Assembly: GCA_018221065.1 (NCBI GenBank)
Contig: JAAOXY010000096.1
Span: 1-7,012, forward strand
From: Candidatus Aenigmatarchaeota archaeon
GTDB taxonomy: Archaea > Aenigmatarchaeota > Aenigmatarchaeia > Aenigmatarchaeales > Aenigmatarchaeaceae
Direction of reading: 5' to 3'
Length of the DNA: 7,012 nt
The notes below the pieces were generated by a model, which was given only the letters and a program-made list of their open reading frames with translations, made no database searches and had not been told where the DNA came from. Positions 1 to 4,070 of the stretch are shown here, one piece after another; position 1 is the first letter of the stretch, and every line of letters begins with the position of its first letter. Both the position numbers and the translations under genes were made by a program.

Positions 1-230
1 CATTTACAATCACACTCCCATATATGTCCATGAGTACCAAGATAATGCTTTACAGTCATCTTCTTGCCGCATTTCTTACATATCGGTGTCATCATAACAA
101 ACCTCTCAATAGCATCTTGACGGGCTTGTAAAACAAGATTATTAATTGCAATATGAAAACCACTTTGAAATATCTTAGGGATATATTGGTCGAATCCCCT
201 TACTAATTTCTCTTCTTCGTCGGTTTTCAT
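1..230 (-). CDS. Small zinc-ribbon protein, 3' end cut by window edge
   Basis: An open frame starts at the ATG complementary to 228-230 and runs off the left edge; 76 codons are visible and the next codon begins TG, so it could be Cys, Trp or a TGA stop. The protein begins MKTDEEEKLVRGFDQYIPKI, continues as a helical, fairly hydrophobic stretch, and ends with a Cys cluster: CKKC at about residues 51-54, then several His residues, then CDC at about 73-75. This CxxC...CxC spacing is typical of zinc ribbons, but the family is not recognised. A GGTGA Shine-Dalgarno (complement of 235-239) lies 4 nt before the ATG and supports this start. It lies downstream of the tRNA on the same strand. DNA or RNA binding is a guess from the zinc ribbon alone. 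Confidence 0.7.
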   Translation of the reverse strand, partial: MKTDEEEKLVRGFDQYIPKIFQSGFHIAINNLVLQARQDAIERFVMMTPICKKCGKKMTVKHYLGTHGHIWECDCK

Positions 231-316
231 GGTTTCACCATCTTTTCACATCTCTCATGATTTCCATTATCACTGAAGCAATAACAGATTGTACAATACT
301 ATTGTTTCATTTTCTA
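231..316. other. Spacer between tRNA-Val and the zinc-ribbon gene
   Basis: No gene is supported here. The stretch contains a perfect 10-bp palindrome, ATTGTACAAT at 288-297, and the ribosome-binding site of the zinc-ribbon gene. The tRNA trailer (below 317) has no encoded CCA and no clear T-rich stop, so the tRNA and the following gene may share a transcript. Confidence 0.5.
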
Positions 317-387
317 TGAGCGTAAATGGAGTCGAACCATTACTTATTCCTTGTAAGGGAATTATTCTACCGTTAAATTATACGCTC
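317..387 (-). tRNA. tRNA-Val (anticodon UAC)
   Basis: A 71-nt cloverleaf can be folded by eye. The acceptor stem GAGCGTA pairs perfectly with TACGCTC and the discriminator is A. The D-arm is ATTT/GAAT with a 7-nt loop AACGGTA holding the GG pair. The anticodon stem ATTCC/GGAAT is perfect, with loop CTTACAA, giving anticodon TAC (reads GUA, valine). The variable loop is AAGT, and the T-arm is AATGG/CCATT with loop TTCGACT. A15-T48 forms the expected Levitt pair, and A35, C36 and A73 match known valine identity elements. No CCA is encoded, as is common in archaea. The arms are AU-rich for an archaeal tRNA, suggesting a moderate-temperature or AT-rich genome, or a mobile element. Confidence 0.93.
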
Positions 388-405
388 AAACTAAAAAAAT
401 AAAAT
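388..405 (-). terminator. T-rich transcription stop after the Cys-repeat gene
   Basis: Directly after the stop codon of the 405-aa gene the minus strand reads a T-rich stretch that includes TTTTATTTTTTTAG (from just inside the stop codon to about 392). Archaeal RNA polymerase terminates at such T tracts without a hairpin. The same AT-rich DNA lies immediately before the tRNA 5' end, so it may also contribute to the tRNA promoter; a TATA-like stretch can be drawn near 400-413 but is not distinctive. Confidence 0.5.
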
Positions 406-1623
406 TTATTCTAGCACATAACAACCACAGCTAAATTCATCAAAACCAAATCCTTCTGGGCAAATTGGTTGAGGTATTTCTATCTGGCAGTAATTATCGC
501 ATCCATCTTCAACTTCAGTATTTCCGTCGTCGCACTGTTCTCCGTAAGCTTCGGCTAGTATACCGTCTCCACAGTATGGTCCTCTTTCTTCTTCAATAAT
601 ACAACTGTTTGTACAATATGTACAAGAGTCTCCATATCCTGGTATACACTCTACTCCGTTTCCAATACCGCTATCGCATTCTTCTCCTTCAGTATTATCT
701 AGTTCTGAATCTCCACAATAATTTCCTAATTCAATTTCTAGTGTGCAGATTTCTGAGCAATACTCTACGCTTCCATCGTACGGTGCTGCAGGTACTTCTC
801 CGTTGCTTACTCCAGAATCACATTCTTCTTCTAGATTAACTATTTCATCTCCACAGAATGGCTCAGGTTCTGGCTCAGGTTCGGGTTCTGGTTGAGGAGG
901 AACATATCCTTCTAATGGCTTGAATACACCATTTAACCAAATTCCTGCACTCATTTGTGTTCGTGCTTTTCTTGGCTCATAGATATACATTCCATTGAAT
1001 AAACCAACAGTAGAACCGTCAGAATCTCTTTCTCCTTTACACCAGAAATACTGCCCCCATGTGCGGTTGTTGTATACAAACCTTGGGTTCGTTGTTCCTG
1101 GAGTTTCAACAGGATTTAAACAAGTTTCTTCAAGCGATTCAAGTAGTTCTGTCTCTGTTCCAGAGAAAGCGTCAATTGCCTTTCCCAAATCTCCCTTTGT
1201 CCTAATTAATCCATCTGTAGGTAGTGCGTCCATTAACGATGGAAATGTTACATCATAGTAAAACGAATCTCCACTCAATGGCCTCCAGATATTCATGTAG
1301 CCTTCTGATGGAAAATATCTTAATGTCCAGAAAGAATAAGTCCATCCCCTATCCAGTCTTGTTGTGTGACAATTTGATTGGATGTATGATTCCCACTCTG
1401 GAAACCCATATCCCCTAACAAATGTTGTCGGTTCTCCAAGTCTTGAGTCTTCAGATGCCCCAAGACAACTATAATGCAGTGCTTGTTGGAGTAAATCCAT
1501 ATCATCACCAAAAGCTAATATTTCAGCTTCTAATTCTTCTCCATTTTCAATAGTTGCAGAAACAGCGACTATTGATACCAGTAAAGCAATAAAAACTGGT
1601 ATAATTATTTTTCTTTTTCTCAT
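406..1623 (-). CDS. Secreted protein with three myxococcal-type cysteine repeats
   Basis: 405 aa from the ATG at 1621-1623. The N-terminus is a basic RKRK followed by a hydrophobic segment (about residues 5-23), a signal peptide or membrane anchor. Residues about 30-240 form a soluble Trp/Tyr-rich domain with several Cys that I do not recognise. A PEPEPEPEPEP spacer (about 245-255) follows, then three disulfide-rich repeats beginning FCGDEIV, YCGDSEL and YCGDGIL, each with an ECD or QCD motif and a closing YC or SC pair. These match the myxococcal cysteine-rich/DUF4215-type repeat, common on secreted proteins of bacteria and DPANN archaea. A short Cys-containing tail (CPEGFGFDEFSCGC) ends the protein. 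The role is probably cell-surface binding or a structural exoprotein; no catalytic motif is seen. GC is near 40%, higher than the recombinase gene upstream. Confidence 0.85.
   Translation of the reverse strand: MRKRKIIIPVFIALLVSIVAVSATIENGEELEAEILAFGDDMDLLQQALHYSCLGASEDSRLGEPTTFVRGYGFPEWESYIQSNCHTTRLDRGWTYSFWTLRYFPSEGYMNIWRPLSGDSFYYDVTFPSLMDALPTDGLIRTKGDLGKAIDAFSGTETELLESLEETCLNPVETPGTTNPRFVYNNRTWGQYFWCKGERDSDGSTVGLFNGMYIYEPRKARTQMSAGIWLNGVFKPLEGYVPPQPEPEPEPEPEPFCGDEIVNLEEECDSGVSNGEVPAAPYDGSVEYCSEICTLEIELGNYCGDSELDNTEGEECDSGIGNGVECIPGYGDSCTYCTNSCIIEEERGPYCGDGILAEAYGEQCDDGNTEVEDGCDNYCQIEIPQPICPEGFGFDEFSCGCYVLE
860..895. repeat. 12-bp tandem repeat encoding the Pro-Glu spacer
   Basis: On the plus strand GGCTCAGGTTCT (860-871) is followed by GGCTCAGGTTCG (872-883) and a degenerate GGTTCTGGTTGA (884-895). 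The complement encodes the alternating Glu-Pro spacer between the N-terminal domain and the cysteine repeats. Such repeats can change length by slippage, which would change the reach of the repeat region. Confidence 0.75.
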
Positions 1624-1628
1624 ATATT

Positions 1629-1638
1629 TCACCTCCTT
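1629..1638 (-). promoter_or_regulatory. Shine-Dalgarno that fixes the start of the Cys-repeat gene
   Basis: The minus strand reads AAGGAGGTGA here, a near-perfect complement to the 16S 3' end, 5 nt before the ATG at 1623. The in-frame GTG at 1630-1632 lies inside this motif and cannot be the start, so the protein has 405 rather than 408 residues. Confidence 0.9.
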
Positions 1639-1738
1639 AGTAGTATATGAGTATTATTATTTTTTTGTTTGTGCATTTGACATTTTATCCCCGCACAAGA
1701 ACCTTAAAGAAATATAGGAGAGCAAACTCCTCTTATTA
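1639..1738 (-). promoter_or_regulatory. Spacer with likely promoter of the Cys-repeat gene
   Basis: Reading downstream from the recombinase stop, a short stem AGGAG/CTCCT (1716-1720 with 1727-1731, 6-nt loop) is followed by a T-rich stretch, a possible weak terminator. Nearer the next gene the minus strand has an A/T run, AAAAAAATAATAATA (about 1651-1665), that could serve as a TATA/BRE region about 30-45 nt before the ATG. A 6-bp inverted repeat, TTGTGC/GCACAA, spans 1669-1698. None is decisive. Confidence 0.35.
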
Positions 1739-2389
1739 CTACAAGGGGGATATACTAGTGCGGTCTGGAATCATGCCTTTTTTTTCTAATGCTTTACGCT
1801 CCATATCATCAATCGATAATGTACCGTATTCGTCCATAGTCGTCTTTATTGAATCATGTCTCATATAATTTTTTACAAACTCAATGCTGAAACCTAAGTC
1901 TTTTAGATGTCTTGCTTGACTATGTCTTAATAAATGAGGATTAACATTTCTAGCAACCATTTCGCCTTTATAATTCTTCTTTGGTTTAGGATTAGGATGC
2001 TTTAACCTACATAATTTAGCTGTAGCAGTAAATATTTGATTAATTCTACTTACTTCTAAAGGTGCATTATTTCCGAATAAGTAGCCCTCTTTCTTTTTGA
2101 TATACTGCATATAATATTTTAAGTCATTAATATACTGAGGATAAACAGTTCCTACAGGTATTGGAGCTATCTTATTAAATTTACCCGTAACAGTAAGTCT
2201 TCCTGTAGTTAAATTAATATCTTCAACTCTCATCTTAGCAATTTCAAACCTTCTAAGAGCAGGATAGTATGCACTTTCAATAATAATCTTATCTCTAAGA
2301 TTCTTAGCAGTATTAATAAGAAGCTCAATTTGCTGCATATTTAAGGTATATTGGCTATCTTTGTATTGTGTTTTCATTTTCAAGTACAT
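1739..2389 (-). CDS. Tyrosine recombinase/integrase, catalytic domain only
   Basis: 216 aa. Cuts and rejoins DNA at recombination sites through a 3'-phosphotyrosine intermediate. All catalytic residues of the XerC/D-XerA family are visible: R46 in PALRRFEI, K70 in the beta-hairpin TVTGKFNK, H152 and R155 in PHLLRHSQARH, H178 in MRHDSIKTT, and the nucleophile Y188 in DEYG. Archaeal Xer-like recombinases usually have about 280-300 residues with an N-terminal SAM-like core-binding domain. Here only about 20 residues precede the first catalytic-domain helix, and an in-frame TAG lies just upstream, so that domain is absent, not missed. The ATG at 2389 overlaps the end of the 75-aa gene by 35 nt; a second ATG at 2377 is an alternative start. 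Neither has a clear Shine-Dalgarno, suggesting coupling to the upstream gene. It could be an element integrase, an inversion enzyme or a resolvase. Confidence 0.9.
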   Translation of the reverse strand: MYLKMKTQYKDSQYTLNMQQIELLINTAKNLRDKIIIESAYYPALRRFEIAKMRVEDINLTTGRLTVTGKFNKIAPIPVGTVYPQYINDLKYYMQYIKKKEGYLFGNNAPLEVSRINQIFTATAKLCRLKHPNPKPKKNYKGEMVARNVNPHLLRHSQARHLKDLGFSIEFVKNYMRHDSIKTTMDEYGTLSIDDMERKALEKKGMIPDRTSISPL

Positions 2390-2582
2390 TATTTTCTGCT
2401 ATTTTTTTCATCTCTTCATTCTCTTTCTTTTTAGCTAAATAGATTAAATCAGTTACTTTAACAAATAGATTTTTATTTGTGTCTTCACCTATCCATAAAT
2501 CTGTATCTATTTTTCCATCTTTTAGAGCATGACCTTTGTAAAAACGATATGTTTGAAGTTCCGTTAAATCTTCTTTTTTCAT
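2355..2582 (-). CDS. Small charged protein of unknown function, coupled to the recombinase
   Basis: 75 aa, not recognised. The first half (MKKEDLTELQTYRFYKGHAL onward) looks beta-rich. The second half, from about residue 42, is a Lys/Glu-rich amphipathic helix (LIYLAKKKENEEMKKIAENN). A purine-rich AAAGGGA lies about 5 nt before the ATG, right after the stop of the 52-aa gene; the gap between the two genes is 9 nt. Its 3' end overlaps the recombinase start by 35 nt in another frame. Position suggests a recombinase accessory or directionality protein, but nothing in the sequence proves it; it does not resemble the missing SAM-like domain. Confidence 0.7.
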   Translation of the reverse strand: MKKEDLTELQTYRFYKGHALKDGKIDTDLWIGEDTNKNLFVKVTDLIYLAKKKENEEMKKIAENNVLENENTIQR

Positions 2583-2591
2583 ATTGTCCCT

Positions 2592-2750
2592 TTATTTCTT
2601 TTCTAACTTAATAAGTTTTTTATAATCTTCAACAGCCTTATTATGAATTTCGTCTTCCCATCTTTTCATATTTTCTTTCATAGTGCTTCTAAGTAGCCAA
2701 GCCATAAGAGAAGCGCCTATAATTATTCCTATACTAATTTCGGTTATCAT
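2592..2750 (-). CDS. 52-aa single-pass membrane protein
   Basis: The frame begins MITEISIGIIIGASLMAWLL and ends LIKLEKK with a TAA at 2592-2594. Residues about 4-20 form one hydrophobic helix; the rest is a charged, probably helical tail (KENMKRWEDEIHNKAVEDYK). The positively charged residues after the helix favour an outside N-terminus and a cytoplasmic tail. No Shine-Dalgarno precedes the ATG (AATTAATAAAG), and a T/A-rich tract lies just upstream, so a leaderless transcript is likely. It heads a tight cluster with the 75-aa gene and the recombinase. Function is unknown; small membrane proteins of this build occur in viruses and plasmids. Coding is supported by the 9-nt spacing and unbroken frame, not by homology. 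Confidence 0.6.
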   Translation of the reverse strand: MITEISIGIIIGASLMAWLLRSTMKENMKRWEDEIHNKAVEDYKKLIKLEKK

Positions 2751-2760
2751 CTTTATTAAT

Positions 2761-2817
2761 TATAAAAAAATAAAAAATAATGGAATTACTTCCAATTATT
2801 GAACAAATCCATTATTT
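2761..2817 (-). terminator. Hairpin plus T-rich tract between two operons
   Basis: On the minus strand AAATAATGGA (2817-2808) pairs perfectly with TCCATTATTT (2784-2775), a 10-bp stem with a 23-nt loop, and runs straight into TTTATTTTTTTATA (about 2774-2761). This resembles an intrinsic terminator downstream of the 121-aa gene; the T tract alone could terminate in archaea. A smaller stem TGCCT/AGGCA with a TTTT loop (2825-2838) sits between the 121-aa stop codon and this structure. The AT tract may also supply the promoter of the 52-aa gene. Confidence 0.6.
2786..2812 (-). CDS. Possible 8-residue leader peptide (MDLFNNWK)
   Basis: An ATG at 2810-2812 is preceded by a strong GGAGG (complement of 2818-2822) with 5-nt spacing, and the frame stops at TAA after eight codons. 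The start codon lies in the 5' arm of the terminator-like hairpin, and the stop codon directly precedes its 3' arm. The SD quality is better than that of most real genes in this window. It could be a translated attenuator leader or a chance arrangement; there is no homology evidence. Confidence 0.3.
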   Translation of the reverse strand: MDLFNNWK

Positions 2818-2839
2818 CCTCCGTTGCCTAAAAAGGCAT

Positions 2840-3205
2840 TTATATATTGGCATCTGTAGACACACTGGCAGAAGCGTTCTTATCAAGACTGCGACCCCCA
2901 CTATTAGAGTGCTTCAACTTCGTGCGAGAAAGCAGTCCATCAAAGACAGAACGTTCTTTAGCCGTCATCTTCAAATACCTCTTTTTGTCGCTAGGACTAA
3001 CAAAAAATATATAATTACAATGAGCACACTTTAGATAATGAACATGTTTCCATCTTTCATTATTTTTCTTAGTACTTCTACATGCATGACTTAGCTTATG
3101 ATAACCTTTATGACAATATCTTAATCTCATTCTCATATTCTTAAACTCATGCAATCTTATTACTATGTTCATCTTCCAGAACCACAATTTGTTGCTTAAA
3201 TTCAT
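2840..3205 (-). CDS. Basic Cys/His zinc-finger protein, 121 aa
   Basis: Third gene of a coupled trio. The N-terminal 30 residues are rich in Arg, Lys and aromatics (MNLSNKLWFWKMNIVIRL). They are followed by a Cys/His module: C31-H32, H36, H40, C42, then C60-x2-C63 in the motif LKCAHCNYIFF, consistent with one zinc ribbon. The C-terminal third is basic, then Ser/Ala-rich and probably disordered. A GAGGTGA Shine-Dalgarno (complement of 3213-3219) lies 7 nt before the ATG, inside the preceding gene, whose TGA stop overlaps this ATG as ATGA. DNA or RNA binding is inferred from charge and zinc ligands; the family is not recognised. A 5-bp stem and the operon-end terminator follow the stop codon. 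Confidence 0.8.
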   Translation of the reverse strand: MNLSNKLWFWKMNIVIRLHEFKNMRMRLRYCHKGYHKLSHACRSTKKNNERWKHVHYLKCAHCNYIFFVSPSDKKRYLKMTAKERSVFDGLLSRTKLKHSNSGGRSLDKNASASVSTDANI

Positions 3206-3348
3206 TGTTTATTCACCTCGTCTCTAAGGCAAAGAATACATTTAGAACCACGACATCCCTTTCTACCACAAGTACACATTGAAAAAGTATGTACTCCATC
3301 AGCAAGTTCATAACAGATATCATTTAAGATTTCTTCGCTACTTCTCAT
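3202..3348 (-). CDS. 48-aa cysteine-cluster protein
   Basis: The frame starts with ATG at 3346-3348 and encodes MRSSEEILNDICYELADGVH, followed by a Cys cluster CTCGRKGCRGSKCILC (C-x-C-x5-C-x4-C-x2-C) and the tail LRDEVNKQ. Five closely spaced Cys plus C12 suggest a small treble-clef-like or knuckle zinc site. Both ends overlap neighbours by four bases as ATGA: its ATG overlaps the TGA of the 143-aa gene, and its TGA overlaps the ATG of the 121-aa gene. A weak GTGA precedes the start, so translation is probably re-initiated after the upstream gene. The double overlap and Cys density make a real gene likely; function is unknown, perhaps a regulator. Confidence 0.78.
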   Translation of the reverse strand: MRSSEEILNDICYELADGVHTFSMCTCGRKGCRGSKCILCLRDEVNKQ

Positions 3349-3776
3349 TTTTTCACTTCTTCTAAATATAAGTCTTGATGATTTTTTATTGCATACGGAC
3401 TAGTATGCTTAATCTTTAATTCACACGTACAAGGATTATTATAGCACTTCAAACAAACATTATTTAATTGTCTACAATGATGTAGTTTAGTTTCCATATT
3501 AAACTTCAGCTGTATATCTTTTACTTGTTCTATAACAGCATCACCATTCTGATGCTTAACTAAATCGTCATTCTTATATTTCGGCATCCCGTATACTGCA
3601 CAACCCCACAAATCAAATGCTTCTTCAAAACCGCATATCTGAATTGCATTTTTATGCATCTTTCCGCTGCCACCAGGAGTAAATATTTGTCCAATAGATT
3701 TCTTTTCGTTAGTTTTCTCATCTATACCAACAATACTAACAGTTTCTTTATCTTTTAATTCGAACTCAATTTTCAT
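3345..3776 (-). CDS. 143-aa protein with C-terminal zinc-binding Cys cluster
   Basis: First gene of the coupled trio. Residues 1-30 look like a beta-hairpin (MKIEFELKDKETVSIVGIDE). A conserved-looking core follows, IGQIFTPGGSGKMHKNAIQI then CGFEEAFDLWGCAVYG at about residues 48-63, with two Cys. The C-terminal part has H99-H100-C101, C108-x2-C111 and C116-x-C118 (CLKCYNNPCTCELK), a likely zinc site. The start is supported by AGGTGG (complement of 3781-3786) 4 nt before the ATG. The core has the feel of a conserved phage or archaeal orphan family, but I cannot name it. Two inverted repeats sit in its leader, so it and the two coupled genes are probably regulated together. Confidence 0.8.
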   Translation of the reverse strand: MKIEFELKDKETVSIVGIDEKTNEKKSIGQIFTPGGSGKMHKNAIQICGFEEAFDLWGCAVYGMPKYKNDDLVKHQNGDAVIEQVKDIQLKFNMETKLHHCRQLNNVCLKCYNNPCTCELKIKHTSPYAIKNHQDLYLEEVKK

Positions 3777-3792
3777 ATTACCACCTATTGAT

Positions 3793-3816
3793 TAAATACT
3801 TGTGATAAAGTATTTA
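3793..3816 (-). promoter_or_regulatory. Perfect 9-bp inverted repeat next to the ribosome-binding site
   Basis: TAAATACTT (3793-3801) pairs without mismatch to AAGTATTTA (3808-3816) across a 6-nt loop (GTGATA on plus, TATCAC on minus). It ends 16 nt before the ATG and 6 nt from the Shine-Dalgarno of the 143-aa gene. It could be a leader-RNA hairpin that controls translation or a dyad operator for a repressor. Confidence 0.6.
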
Positions 3817-3829
3817 CATTTAACCATCA

Positions 3830-3856
3830 CTACAGTACAAAACTGATGTATTGTAG
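3830..3856 (-). promoter_or_regulatory. Second, imperfect inverted repeat in the same leader
   Basis: CTACAGTACA (3830-3839) and TGTATTGTAG (3847-3856) are inverted repeats with one mismatch around a 7-nt loop. Alternative pairings overlap it: CATCA with TGATG (3825-3829/3844-3848) and CAGT with ACTG (3833-3836/3842-3845). It sits 14 bp from the perfect dyad. Confidence 0.45.
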
Positions 3857-4004
3857 CATATAATGTTTAACTTATTAAATTAAATTATTTAACTATTTAA
3901 TAAATATATTTATAGTGGAATATATATATTGCAGTGTATAAATCAGGTACCGTTAATAGTCAATATATGCCCACAAAGAGCTAATATCTGTACATTTAAA
4001 GATA

Positions 4005-4061
4005 GGATACATTTTATTGATTTCTATACAGGCTGTCTGTAAAGTTCTCTGAAATGTATCC
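4005..4061 (-). terminator. Nested hairpin just after the membrane-protein gene
   Basis: GGATACATTT (4005-4014) and AAATGTATCC (4052-4061) form a perfect 10-bp outer stem. Inside it, TACAG (4027-4031) and CTGTA (4037-4041) form a 5-bp inner stem with a 5-nt loop. The structure starts 9 nt after the TAG of the 429-aa gene. There is no long T run directly after it, so it is either a terminator or mRNA 3'-end stabiliser of unusual form, or a small structured RNA. Confidence 0.4.
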
Positions 4062-4070
4062 ATATTCATC

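Larger units (their letters stand above)
3777..4070. other. AT-rich intergenic region with leader and promoter candidates
   Basis: No gene is seen on either strand. From the 429-aa gene side it holds a nested hairpin (4005-4061), then very AT-rich DNA including a 14-bp palindrome at 3900-3913 that reads as a TATA-like element on both strands. A second TATA-like run, ATTATATG, lies near 3858-3865 on the minus strand. Two inverted repeats (3793-3816 and 3830-3856) precede the 143-aa gene. It most likely ends one transcription unit and starts the next. Confidence 0.6.

Noticed and set aside
185..200. tRNA T-arm-like string GGTCGAATCCCC
   Set aside because: It lies inside the zinc-ribbon reading frame, and no acceptor, D or anticodon arm can be built around it.
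609..625. Inverted repeat TTGTAC/GTACAA with a 5-nt spacer
   Set aside because: It lies in the coding part of a Cys repeat (TGT codons recur), so it is explained by the protein sequence.
609..1418. Plus-strand reading frames over the Cys-repeat gene
   Set aside because: They are antisense shadows without ribosome-binding sites or domain-like sequence; the same holds for the plus-strand frames over the other genes.
1630..1632. GTG as start of the Cys-repeat gene
   Set aside because: The GTG is part of the Shine-Dalgarno sequence of the ATG 9 nt downstream.
317..2389. tRNA-Val as the attachment site of this recombinase
   Set aside because: No second copy of the tRNA 3' end is visible in the window, a complete gene lies between the two, and an element using the tRNA 3' end would be expected on the other side; not excluded beyond the window.
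2355..2582. 75-aa gene as a frameshifted N-terminal half of the recombinase
   Set aside because: Its sequence does not look like a SAM-like core-binding domain, it has its own ribosome-binding site, and its own stop lies inside the recombinase start.
3900..3913. 14-bp palindrome as a replication origin element
   Set aside because: It consists only of A and T in a very AT-rich stretch, with no iterons or origin-binding boxes nearby; it is equally well a TATA-like element or chance.
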